Source: WGAB01 sp964406105 (lineage in GTDB: Bacteria; Hydrothermota; Hydrothermia; WGAB01). Taken from it: a DNA stretch of 25,397 nucleotides. Below are positions 8,428-16,495 of the stretch, in pieces (the first letter of the stretch is position 1; every line of letters starts with the position of its first letter). A program made the translations under genes and the position numbers. The notes under the pieces were generated by a model. That model did no database searches. It was not told the origin of the DNA and saw only the letters and a program-made list of their open reading frames with translations. The stretch spans positions 1 to 25,397 of the forward strand of contig CAYOQK010000064.1 of assembly GCA_964406105.1 (NCBI GenBank), read 5' to 3'.

Positions 8428-9004
8428 ACTCGTGGAAACCTTGAAAAAACTGCCCGGCGTCGGCACCCGCACCGCTGAACGCCTGGCCTTTTTCCTGCTC
8501 CGGGAACCCGGCGTGTTGGAAGACCTGGAACAGGCTCTGCACGAGGCTCGGGAACAGTTGACCTTTTGCTCGGTGTGCCACGGCATCACCGAAAGGGGAC
8601 AGGATCCCTGCCCCCTGTGTACGGATCCTGGGCGAAACACCCGGCAACTGTGCGTAGTGGAACGGCCGCAGGACGTGTTCCTGCTGGAACGCTTGGGGGT
8701 GTTTCAGGGTCGGTATCACGTGTTGGGGGGTGCCCTTTCGCCGGTGGATGGCATCGGGCCCGAAGACCTCCATCTGCAGGACCTCCGGCAACGGGTTCAA
8801 CAGGAGGGCATCCAGGAGGTGATCCTGGCTCTGAATCCTACGGTGGAGGGCGATGCGACGGCCCACTACGTGCAAACGATGCTGCAAGACCTACCGGTGA
8901 AGGTCACGCGGATTGCCCGTGGCCTGCCGGCGGGTGCAGACCTGAGTTTTAGCGACATCACCACCCTCCGCGACGCCTTTGAAGGGCGCACGGAGTTTTC
9001 ATGA
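8402..9004 (+). CDS. recR: Recombination protein RecR
   Basis: The 200-aa product acts with RecF/RecO in loading RecA at single-strand gaps. It has the usual length and order: an N-terminal helix-hairpin-helix (LPGVGTRTAERLAF, from about residue 17), a C4 zinc finger (Cys56, Cys59, Cys70, Cys73), a Toprim domain (about 80-175) starting LCVVERPQDV, and a C-terminal tail with ARGLPAGADLSF. I chose the ATG at 8402 because GAGGG lies 5 nt upstream. A TTG one codon earlier (8399) is also open but less likely. The gene overlaps ybaB by 26 nt. Confidence 0.96.
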   Translation: MWVPSSLVKLVETLKKLPGVGTRTAERLAFFLLREPGVLEDLEQALHEAREQLTFCSVCHGITERGQDPCPLCTDPGRNTRQLCVVERPQDVFLLERLGVFQGRYHVLGGALSPVDGIGPEDLHLQDLRQRVQQEGIQEVILALNPTVEGDATAHYVQTMLQDLPVKVTRIARGLPAGADLSFSDITTLRDAFEGRTEFS

Positions 9005-9032
9005 GAACACGCAAGAACCACAAGGAGGTTGT

Positions 9033-11891
9033 ATGAAGTACCTCGGAGCCCTGCTCCTCGCAGCCAACCTGCTGATGGGTGGGGTTCTGGCGCCTGACCT
9101 GGCCCAGAAACTCCAAACCCTCGGCGAGCACGAACCCCTGTGGGTGTTTGTGTTTCCCAAGGAACAGCCGGAATACGGCGAACTCAAGGCCCTGTTCGCC
9201 ACCAAAAAGCAACGGGTGGAATACCTCAAGGACTTCGCGGATCGCACCCAACGCCCCATCCTCAACTATTTGCGCACCGCGGTGAGCGAGGACATCCTGG
9301 AGTACAAACCCTACTGGGTGGTCAACGCCCTTCGGGTACGGGCCACCAAGGCAGGGATCCAGGCTCTGGCCCAACTGCCTGAGGTCGGCTACATTGAGGA
9401 GGAACCTGAATTCCATCTGGTCCACGAGGTGGCCGATGCATCGGCCACTCCGGCCTCCCCTACCCCTGGATGGAACATCAGCAAGGTCAACGCCGACGAC
9501 GTGTGGAACCTGGGCTACACAGGAGAGGGGGTGATCATCGGGCAACTGGACACCGGCGTGGATGCCACGCACCCCGCCTTCCATGGCCGTTTCGCAGGAT
9601 ACTGGTTTGACGCCTGCAACGGCCAGCCCAACCCCTACGACGACAACGGCCACGGCACCCATACCATGGGAAGCGCCATCGGAGGCGATGGGCCAGGCCC
9701 GGACCCCGATGACATTGGAGTGGCCCCTGGTGCCCAATTCACCGCGGCCAAGATCTTCGCCGGCAACGGCAACGCCTGTGACATCATGGCCGCCTTCCAG
9801 TGGTACGCCAGCCTGGTGGCCGACTCCGGCGTGCCGGTGCGCGTGATCAACAACTCCTGGGGGAGCCCCGCCCAAACCAGTTTGGCCTACTGGAGCGCCG
9901 TGCTCACCTGGCGGAGCTTGGACATCATCCCAGTGTTTGCGGTGGGCAACGACGGACCAGGCGCTGGCACCGCCGGTACCCCAGGGAACTATCCCACGGT
10001 GATCGGCGTGGGCGCCACGGACGCCAGCGATAATATCGCCAGTTTCTCGTCCCGCGGGCCCGCTCCCAACCAAAGCCCGTGGAACGATCCCCAGTACTGG
10101 CCCCGACCCGACTGGAACCTGATCAAGCCCGACGTAGCGGCTCCCGGGGTGAACATCCGCTCGTCCATCCCGGGCGGGGGATACCAGGGCGGCTATGGGT
10201 GGTCTGGCACCTCCATGGCTACGCCCCACGTCACCGGCGTGGTGGCCCTGATGCTGCAGAAGAACCCCACCCTCACCTTTGACGAGGTGTACAACATCCT
10301 CACCAACACCGCGTACCAGCCCTCACAGGGCGGCTCCTATCCCAACAACAATTACGGTTGGGGACGGGTGGATGCCCTGGCAGCCATTGAGATGGTGCCG
10401 GGCCTGAACCAACCCTCCCTGCAGCTGGTCTCGGTAGAGGTGGTCAGCGGTGGCGATTCCCAGATTGATCCAGGGGAAACCCCCGAAGTCACGGTGTATC
10501 TCACAAACCTCTCCGACGTGGTGGCCCAAGGGGCCGAGGGGGTCCTGCGCACTTCCAGCACGTACGTGACCCTGAACGATAGCACGGCCGCTTTTGGCGA
10601 CATCGCCCACGGCGACACTGTAGGCAACTCCACTCCCTTCACCTTTGCCGTGGATGCCAATACCCCCTCGGGCACAAACCTGGACTTCGTGTTGCATGTG
10701 ACCGCCTCCACCGATTCCGGTACCTATGAAACCGACCTGGACTTCACCCTGCAGGTAGGCCTGCCTCGCGCCGATTACCTGGATGTGCACGCCGGCAACG
10801 CAACCCTCACGGTCACGGACATTGCGGCCGTAGGGTTCATGTCCTCGGATCAGATGCAGGGGCACGGTTTCGTGTACCCAGCCGACGGGGACAATACCCT
10901 CTTCTACGGCACCTTTGCCGTGGGCACCTCGCCCACCTACGTGGCCGACGCTTGGTACCAACACGGCTCTGACGACCGCGACTTTGAACCCACCACCGAC
11001 CCGCCGGGTCAGCTCTACTACTACCCCACCCCGCCGTGGGGTAGCGCCGAAGGCACTTGGGGCAAGTACGTGGACTCGGGCCACCCCACTCCACAGGGGA
11101 TCCAGGTGGAGCAAATCGCCGTGGGCTACGATGATCCGGCCTATGACGATTTCGTGATCGTGGTCCACAACATCTACACCCCGGTGGACGGCGTGTACGC
11201 GGGATACTTCATGGACTTTGACATCGCAGACTTCAGTCAAAACACGGCGGGCGTCAGTGAGGGTGCCAACCTGGCCTACATGGTGGGCGGAGGCACCTAT
11301 GTGGGTGTGGCCCTATTGGATCCTGAAACACCTGCCAACGTGAGCGTGATCCACAACCCCACCTACGTGTACCCCGACACCGGGATGCTGGACGAGAACA
11401 AGTGGCAATTCCTGAACGGCAGCCTGAGTTTCTCCAGTGGCAACACACCGGACGACTGGTCGGTGATGGTCTCTGGCGGTCCCTTCAACGCGGGAACCCA
11501 CACCTTGGCTGTGGCGGTGGTGGGGGGCAACAGTCTGCTCAACGTCATTCAGAACGCCCAAAACGCCAAGGCGCTGTACGACAGCGTGGTGGTCAGTGTA
11601 GAAGAGGGCCGAGATCCCGCGCTGCCCAGCCTCTTTGGGCTCCAGCGGGTGGCTCCGAACCCGGTCAAAACCGAACTCCAGGTGGTGTTCACCCTTCCTG
11701 CCCAAGCCCCAGTGCAGATGCACCTGTACGACGCTGCTGGCCGCCAAGTGGCCACGCTGTTCCACCAAACCCTCCAAGCAGGCCGGCATTCCCTCCGCCT
11801 CCCTGTGCAACATCTCGCGCCGGGCGTGTACTTCCTGCGGCTTACCACCCCCTTTGGCGTGCGGACGCGCACCATCACCAAAGTGCAATAA
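9033..11891 (+). CDS. Secreted subtilisin-like serine protease (S8) with C-terminal sorting-like domain
   Basis: This 952-aa exported protease has several parts. A signal peptide (MKYLGALLLAANLLMGGVLA) comes first, with cleavage likely around residues 20-24, then an I9-like inhibitory prodomain to about residue 135. The catalytic domain (about 150-455) has Asp173 in QLDTGVD, His207 in NGHGTH, Ser394 in GTSMATPH, and a likely oxyanion Asn in INNSWG. A CARDB/Ig-like domain (about 465-580) precedes about 280 residues I do not recognise. The last 80 residues (VAPNPVKTEL, LYDAAGRQVATL, LAPGVYFLRL) resemble a type IX/Por sorting or FlgD-Ig-like module. AAGGAGGT at 9022-9029 fixes the ATG at 9033; an in-frame opening at 8979 lies inside recR. 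It sits 28 nt after recR, perhaps reading through from dnaX-ybaB-recR. Confidence 0.93.
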   Translation: MKYLGALLLAANLLMGGVLAPDLAQKLQTLGEHEPLWVFVFPKEQPEYGELKALFATKKQRVEYLKDFADRTQRPILNYLRTAVSEDILEYKPYWVVNALRVRATKAGIQALAQLPEVGYIEEEPEFHLVHEVADASATPASPTPGWNISKVNADDVWNLGYTGEGVIIGQLDTGVDATHPAFHGRFAGYWFDACNGQPNPYDDNGHGTHTMGSAIGGDGPGPDPDDIGVAPGAQFTAAKIFAGNGNACDIMAAFQWYASLVADSGVPVRVINNSWGSPAQTSLAYWSAVLTWRSLDIIPVFAVGNDGPGAGTAGTPGNYPTVIGVGATDASDNIASFSSRGPAPNQSPWNDPQYWPRPDWNLIKPDVAAPGVNIRSSIPGGGYQGGYGWSGTSMATPHVTGVVALMLQKNPTLTFDEVYNILTNTAYQPSQGGSYPNNNYGWGRVDALAAIEMVPGLNQPSLQLVSVEVVSGGDSQIDPGETPEVTVYLTNLSDVVAQGAEGVLRTSSTYVTLNDSTAAFGDIAHGDTVGNSTPFTFAVDANTPSGTNLDFVLHVTASTDSGTYETDLDFTLQVGLPRADYLDVHAGNATLTVTDIAAVGFMSSDQMQGHGFVYPADGDNTLFYGTFAVGTSPTYVADAWYQHGSDDRDFEPTTDPPGQLYYYPTPPWGSAEGTWGKYVDSGHPTPQGIQVEQIAVGYDDPAYDDFVIVVHNIYTPVDGVYAGYFMDFDIADFSQNTAGVSEGANLAYMVGGGTYVGVALLDPETPANVSVIHNPTYVYPDTGMLDENKWQFLNGSLSFSSGNTPDDWSVMVSGGPFNAGTHTLAVAVVGGNSLLNVIQNAQNAKALYDSVVVSVEEGRDPALPSLFGLQRVAPNPVKTELQVVFTLPAQAPVQMHLYDAAGRQVATLFHQTLQAGRHSLRLPVQHLAPGVYFLRLTTPFGVRTRTITKVQ

Positions 11892-11912
11892 CCCGCCTTT
11901 AGGGAAAACCAA

Positions 11913-11947
11913 CGGGTGGGGCCCCAAGGGGCCCCACCCGTTTTTTT
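11913..11947 (+). terminator. Strong Rho-independent terminator
   Basis: A 13-bp perfect GC-rich stem (11913-11925 with 11928-11940) with a two-base AA loop at its centre is followed directly by seven T (11941-11947). It lies 21 nt after the protease stop codon and separates that unit from the aldolase operon. Confidence 0.93.
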
Positions 11948-11953
11948 GCAGCC

Positions 11954-11965
11954 CCGCCGTATCAT
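11954..11965 (+). promoter_or_regulatory. Putative promoter -10 element of the aldolase-pfk-rlmN operon
   Basis: CCGCCGTATCAT lies directly after the preceding terminator and about 41 nt before the aldolase start. TATCAT is a reasonable -10 element, and an overlapping TATACC is an alternative. No clear -35 is seen, and the position where it should lie falls in the terminator T-run. The CCGCCGTA core matches the elements before dnaX and the phosphodiesterase gene. Confidence 0.5.
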
Positions 11966-12006
11966 ATACCCCAAACTCGTGCCTTCGCACAAAGGAGGTT
12001 CCCGAA

Positions 12007-13398
12007 ATGTACCGAACCCTTCGCGCTTTGAAAGACGACCTCGCCGGTGCCCTGGACATCCAGGGCAATGCGGTGAAGGTTCTGGACACCGATCGGGTGC
12101 GCACCCTGGTGGATTCCTGGGTGTACACGTCGGTGTTTTCTCCGGTGGACGAACTCCGGGCGGCGGCCCGGTTTCTGATCCGTGCGACGGCTCAGGCCTT
12201 GGGGATCCACCTGGCCTCCATCCACGAGTTCTACATGGGCCGAGGCCGGGGAGAGTACGGGGGTTTCACGGTACCCGCCATGAACCTTCGGGGTTTGACC
12301 TACCACAGCGCCCGGCGCGTATTTCGGGTGGCCCGAGAACTGGAGGCCGGCGCCTTCATTTTTGAGATCGCCCGCACTGAGATCAGTTACACGAACCAGC
12401 CCCCGGACGAGTACGCCACCACCATCCTGGCAGCAGCCATCAAGGAGGGATACGAGGGCCCGGTGTTTGTCCAAGGCGACCATTTCCAGGTGCGATTGAA
12501 GGCCTATCAAGAAAACCCCGAAGCCGAGATCCAAGCTCTAAAGCAACTCATCCGAGAGGCCCTGGCTGCAGGGTTCTACAACATTGACATTGATGCCTCC
12601 ACCATGGTGGACCTCAGCCAGGAGGATCTCAAGGCTCAACAGGAACCCAACGCCGAGCTGACGGCGCTCTTCACACGGTTCATCCGGGAAACCGAGCCCC
12701 CGGGCATCACCACTTCCCTGGGAGGGGAAATCGGTGAAATCGGGGGACGCAATTCCACCCCCGAAGATCTCCGGGCCTTCATGGACCAATACCTTCCCAA
12801 GATCGGCGATCTGCCCGGCATCAGCAAGATCTCGGTGCAAACCGGCACGGTGCACGGCGGGGTGGTGCTGCCCGATGGCTCCCTGGCTCAGGTGAAGGTG
12901 GACTTCCAGGTATTGGAAACCCTTTCCCGCATCGCTCGTGAGGAGTACGGCCTGGCCGGTGCAGTTCAACACGGAGCCAGCACCCTGCCAGAGGAGGCCT
13001 TTTCCCTGTTCCCCAAGGTGGAAACCGCCGAGGTTCACCTGGCCACCCAGTTCCAAAACATCATTTACGACAGCCCGGAACTCCCCGAAGACTTCAAGCG
13101 CACCATCTACGACTACCTGTTTGACCGGTTTGGCGACCAGCGAAAACCCGGCGAAACCGACGAGCAGTTCATCTATAAGAACCGCAAGCGGGGCTTTGGC
13201 CCCTTCAAATGGGAGTGGTGGACCCTCTCCGAGGACATTCTGGACCCCATTATGGACCGGTTGGAACAGAAGTTCCGCACCATCTTCCAGGAGCTGCGGG
13301 TGGGCGGTACCCAAGAGTTGGTACGGCAGAAAACCCCCATCGTGCCAATGGAACTCAAGGCACCTCAAGCCCTAACGGGAGGTGAACACGGTGGCTGA
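12007..13398 (+). CDS. Class II fructose-bisphosphate aldolase family protein
   Basis: The 463-aa product is a metal-dependent class II aldolase, expected to interconvert fructose 1,6-bisphosphate with dihydroxyacetone phosphate and glyceraldehyde 3-phosphate. Recognisable motifs are VQGDHFQV (His159), YNIDIDAST (192-199), GGEIGEIGG (239-247), QTGTVHGG (His283) and VQHGAST (His322), which line up with metal- and phosphate-binding segments of the family. It is longer than typical class II aldolases (about 300-350 aa), with a large N-terminal extension and a C-terminal tail of over 100 residues, so it is a divergent subgroup. AAAGGAGG at 11991-11998 fixes the ATG at 12007; the frame is open much further upstream but only through the protease gene and terminator. 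The neighbouring phosphofructokinase supports a glycolytic role. Tagatose-bisphosphate aldolase activity is the main alternative. Confidence 0.85.
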   Translation: MYRTLRALKDDLAGALDIQGNAVKVLDTDRVRTLVDSWVYTSVFSPVDELRAAARFLIRATAQALGIHLASIHEFYMGRGRGEYGGFTVPAMNLRGLTYHSARRVFRVARELEAGAFIFEIARTEISYTNQPPDEYATTILAAAIKEGYEGPVFVQGDHFQVRLKAYQENPEAEIQALKQLIREALAAGFYNIDIDASTMVDLSQEDLKAQQEPNAELTALFTRFIRETEPPGITTSLGGEIGEIGGRNSTPEDLRAFMDQYLPKIGDLPGISKISVQTGTVHGGVVLPDGSLAQVKVDFQVLETLSRIAREEYGLAGAVQHGASTLPEEAFSLFPKVETAEVHLATQFQNIIYDSPELPEDFKRTIYDYLFDRFGDQRKPGETDEQFIYKNRKRGFGPFKWEWWTLSEDILDPIMDRLEQKFRTIFQELRVGGTQELVRQKTPIVPMELKAPQALTGGEHGG

Positions 13399-14662
13399 CA
13401 AGAAAACCCTGGGAATCTTGGTGGGCGGTGGACCCGCCCCTGGGATCAACGGTGTGATCAGCGCGGCCACCATTGAGGCCCGCAATCGCGGCCTGCGCGT
13501 GCTGGGCTTTTACGAGGGGTTCCGGTGGCTCATGCAGGAAGCCCCCCTCCGAGAGGGCGAGCACTACCGGGAACTGAACATCCGCGATGTTTCACGGATC
13601 CACGTCACTGGAGGATCCATCCTGCGCACTTCCCGGGCCAACCCCACCAAGGACAAGGCCCTGCTGAAGGCAGTGGTGCGGAACCTGCAGAACTTGGGGG
13701 TGAACTACCTTTTGACCATCGGGGGCGACGATACCGCCTTCTCGGCCTCTAAGGTGCACGAGGCCTCCGGTGGCGAGATCTCAGTGGTCCACGTGCCCAA
13801 AACCATAGACAACGACCTGCCCCTGCCCGATAACATGCCCACCTTCGGCTTTGAAAGCGCCCGCCACCTGGGCACCCTGCTGGTGCAAAATCTCATGGAG
13901 GACGCGCGGACCACCCAACGGTGGTACATCGTGGTGGCCATGGGCCGCGAGGCGGGCCACCTGGCCCTTGGGATCGGGAAGGCCGCCGGCGCGACCCTGA
14001 TCCTGATCCCTGAGGAGTTCCCCGACCGGATGGACCTGGACTTCGTGGTGGACACCATCCTGGGCTCCTATGCAAAACGTCGGGCCGAGGGCCGTTACTA
14101 CGGTGTGGTGGTGGTGGCCGAAGGGATCGCCGAGAAACTGAATCCCGAAACCATTGAGGTGTGCGAGGGCCTGCAAACCGATGAACACGGCCACCTCATC
14201 CTCTCGGAGATCCCCTTGGGCCGAATCCTGAAGGAAGCCGTGGAACGAGAACTGGAAAAACTCAACATCAAGAGCCGCTGGGTGGAACAGGAAATCGGTT
14301 ACGTGCTCCGCTCGGCACGACCCATTGCCTTTGACATTGAATACACCCGCAACCTGGGATATGGAGCCGTGAAGTTCCTTTTGGAGGGCGGCACAGGCGC
14401 CATGGTGGCGTTCCGCCGTGGCAAACTCTATCCCCTGTACTTTGACGACATCATGGATCCCCGCACCGGTCGCACCCGGGTGCGCCTGGTGGACATCAAC
14501 TCCGAGAACTACGAGGTGGCCTCCCACTACATGATCCGGTTGCGCAAGGACGACTTTGATCACCCCAGCCTGCTCAAGGCCATGGCCCAAGCTCTAAACC
14601 TTTCACCCGAGGAGTTCGTGCGCCGGTTCCGGCGGGTGGCCGTTTCCGAACACGGCCGGTGA
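13391..14662 (+). CDS. pfp: 6-phosphofructokinase, probably pyrophosphate-dependent
   Basis: The 423-aa PfkA-family enzyme phosphorylates fructose 6-phosphate. The N-terminal loop is GGGPAPGINGV. The phosphoryl-donor signature reads GGDDT (111-115), with Asp114 where ATP-dependent enzymes have Gly (GGDGS). The catalytic loop is PKTIDND (136-142), with Lys137 where ATP enzymes usually have Gly. Both substitutions are established markers of PPi-dependent PFKs. MGREAGH and PEEF around residues 185-215 are also family hallmarks. The GTG at 13391 is preferred: GGGAGGTG (13377-13384) lies 6 nt upstream, whereas an in-frame GTG at 13382 sits inside that site. The gene overlaps the aldolase by 8 nt, indicating translational coupling. 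Donor specificity is inferred from sequence. Confidence 0.9.
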   Translation: MADKKTLGILVGGGPAPGINGVISAATIEARNRGLRVLGFYEGFRWLMQEAPLREGEHYRELNIRDVSRIHVTGGSILRTSRANPTKDKALLKAVVRNLQNLGVNYLLTIGGDDTAFSASKVHEASGGEISVVHVPKTIDNDLPLPDNMPTFGFESARHLGTLLVQNLMEDARTTQRWYIVVAMGREAGHLALGIGKAAGATLILIPEEFPDRMDLDFVVDTILGSYAKRRAEGRYYGVVVVAEGIAEKLNPETIEVCEGLQTDEHGHLILSEIPLGRILKEAVERELEKLNIKSRWVEQEIGYVLRSARPIAFDIEYTRNLGYGAVKFLLEGGTGAMVAFRRGKLYPLYFDDIMDPRTGRTRVRLVDINSENYEVASHYMIRLRKDDFDHPSLLKAMAQALNLSPEEFVRRFRRVAVSEHGR

Positions 14663-14672
14663 TCCTTTTTCC

Positions 14673-15761
14673 ATGGCCCGAAGGAACATCAAGCAACTAA
14701 GGTACCGCGATCTGCTCCACGAGATGCGACAGCGGGGCCAGCCAGGCTACCGCGCCCAGCAGATTTACCAGTGGCTGTATCAAAAGGCGGTGCTGGACTT
14801 TGAAGCCATGAGCAACCTGCCCAAAGCCCTCCGACAAGAGCTCCGGGAGACCTTTGAGATCGGTACCCTTCCGGTGCTCCACCGAGCGGTTTCTGCAGAC
14901 GGCACCGTCAAATTCCTGTTACAGTTGCCCGATGGTCACCGCATTGAATCCGTGCTCATTCCCGACGGCAAGCGCCGCACAGTGTGCGTCTCCTCCCAGG
15001 TGGGCTGTGCCATGGGGTGCGCCTTTTGTGCCACTGCCCGCCTCGGGTTCACCCGCAATCTGGAGGCCTGGGAGATCGTGGAACAGGTGCTGGTGGCCCA
15101 GCGACACCTGTGGGAAGTAGGGGACCCTCGGCCCGTGACCAACGTGGTGTTTATGGGGATGGGCGAACCCCTTTTGAACCTCAAGGCCGTGCTTCAAGCT
15201 CTGCGGATCCTGAACAGCGATCACGGCCCCAACATCGGAGCCCGCAAGATCACCGTGTCCACCGTGGGCGTGGTTTCGGGCATCTACACCTTGGCTGAGG
15301 CGCCGATCCAGTTCAAGTTGGCGTTGTCGCTCCACACCGCCCTCCAGGAAAAGCGCGAGCAGATCATCCCTTTGGCCCGCCAGGTAAGCCTCAAGGAGCT
15401 CAAACGGGCGCTGTTCACCTTTTATCTGAGGAAACGCCGCTGGGTGACCCTGGAATACATCCACCTGCCTGGGTTCAACGACACCGAGGAGGACATCCAA
15501 GCCTTGAGGCGGTTTCTGGGAGACATGCCGGCCAAGATCAACGTGATCCCCTACAACCCGTTCCCTGGCGGCCCCTTCCGAGCCCCCACCGATGCGGAGT
15601 TCCAGGACTTCATCCGCCGGCTCCGTCGGCTCCCCTACACCGTGACGCCCCGGGTTCCGCGGGGCCGAGACATCTTTGGGGGCTGTGGACAACTGGCCCT
15701 GCACCAAGTTCGCTTAGAGGGCGTAAAACCCGTGGTGTTCTCACCGGAAGCCTCCCCTTAA
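14673..15761 (+). CDS. rlmN: 23S rRNA (adenine(2503)-C(2))-methyltransferase RlmN
   Basis: This 362-aa radical-SAM enzyme methylates A2503 of 23S rRNA and position 37 of some tRNAs. The CxxxCxxC cluster motif is at Cys112, Cys116 and Cys119. The SAM-binding GMGEPL motif follows at about 163-168. Near the C-terminus, GGCGQL carries Cys338, the methyl-accepting or resolving cysteine. Length is standard. It starts 10 nt after pfp with an ATG at 14673 and no convincing Shine-Dalgarno, so translation probably depends on the upstream gene. Its TAA stop shares the palindromic bases TTAA with the stop of the convergent DUF72 gene, so no terminator fits between them. The paralogue Cfr is less likely given the housekeeping context. 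Confidence 0.96.
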   Translation: MARRNIKQLRYRDLLHEMRQRGQPGYRAQQIYQWLYQKAVLDFEAMSNLPKALRQELRETFEIGTLPVLHRAVSADGTVKFLLQLPDGHRIESVLIPDGKRRTVCVSSQVGCAMGCAFCATARLGFTRNLEAWEIVEQVLVAQRHLWEVGDPRPVTNVVFMGMGEPLLNLKAVLQALRILNSDHGPNIGARKITVSTVGVVSGIYTLAEAPIQFKLALSLHTALQEKREQIIPLARQVSLKELKRALFTFYLRKRRWVTLEYIHLPGFNDTEEDIQALRRFLGDMPAKINVIPYNPFPGGPFRAPTDAEFQDFIRRLRRLPYTVTPRVPRGRDIFGGCGQLALHQVRLEGVKPVVFSPEASP

Positions 15762-16489
15762 CCCGCCCCCTCCACCCACCTCCGGAACTCCAAGGCGTTT
15801 TCAGGTGCATAGGCTCGGTAATCGTTGTTGAAGTAAGCGAACACCTCCAGGCCCTGTTCCAAAGCCTGACGAGCAAAGGCCACAAAGGGCCGCAGATGCT
15901 CCTCGGTGAATCGGTCGCGGTACCATCGTTGCACCCCGTGGAACCGGAGGTACACGAAGTTGGTGGTGCTCTGGAACACCACGGGTAAGCCCGGGGCCAA
16001 CGCTACACAGAGGGCCACTCCCAAACGCCTCAGCACCTGAGGCATCTCAGTCAAGGTCAACACCTCCGGGTTCCGGAATTCAAAGGCCAACCGTTCCGAG
16101 GAACAGCGCCGGCGGATCTCGCGGAGAAGATCAGGGTCCCAGGGTGCCTCCGGTGGAAACTGAAACAACAGAACCCCCAAGTGTTTCCCCAGGGTGCGCG
16201 CCCGCTGGCAGAGAAGATGGCTCAGGTAAAGCCGGCTGCTGGTGCGCCCCGGCCGGTGGGTAATGGCCCGAGAGGCCTTGAGGGTGTACAAAAAGCCTTC
16301 GGGGGCCTGGTGATCCCACGAGCGTAGGGTGGTTTCCGTGGGCATGTGGTAGAAGGTGTAGTTGATCTCCACTGTGTTGAAGTGCCGGGTATAAAAGGCA
16401 AACCACTGGCTCAGGGGCAGGTCTTGGGGGTAGAACCGACCTTTCCAGTGGGGGTAATGCCAGCCGGAGGTGCCGACGTACAGGCCCAC
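15758..16489 (-). CDS. DUF72 domain-containing protein
   Basis: The 243-aa protein matches the widespread DUF72 (YecE-like) family, a TIM-barrel fold of unknown biochemical role. It begins with the typical YVGTSGWHYPHWKGRFYP. It continues with FNTVEINYTFYHMPTE, then FLYTLKASRAITH, and ends with the usual EVFAYFNNDYRAYAPENA. The start is GTG at 16489, 6 nt after the V-ATPase subunit C stop, so it is last in the leftward run. Its stop codon overlaps that of rlmN on the opposite strand. Family membership is clear; function is not. Confidence 0.92.
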   Translation of the reverse strand: MGLYVGTSGWHYPHWKGRFYPQDLPLSQWFAFYTRHFNTVEINYTFYHMPTETTLRSWDHQAPEGFLYTLKASRAITHRPGRTSSRLYLSHLLCQRARTLGKHLGVLLFQFPPEAPWDPDLLREIRRRCSSERLAFEFRNPEVLTLTEMPQVLRRLGVALCVALAPGLPVVFQSTTNFVYLRFHGVQRWYRDRFTEEHLRPFVAFARQALEQGLEVFAYFNNDYRAYAPENALEFRRWVEGAG

Positions 16490-16495
16490 GGCCCT

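Noticed and set aside
8958..10229. 423-aa open frame on the minus strand opposite the protease gene
   Set aside because: It is a shadow of GC-rich codon use: low-complexity Gly/His/Val-rich translation, no Shine-Dalgarno, and the opposite strand carries an unmistakable S8 protease.
11635..12006. Upstream extension of the aldolase reading frame
   Set aside because: The extension runs through the protease gene in another frame and through a strong terminator. A good Shine-Dalgarno and family-like N-terminus support the ATG at 12007.
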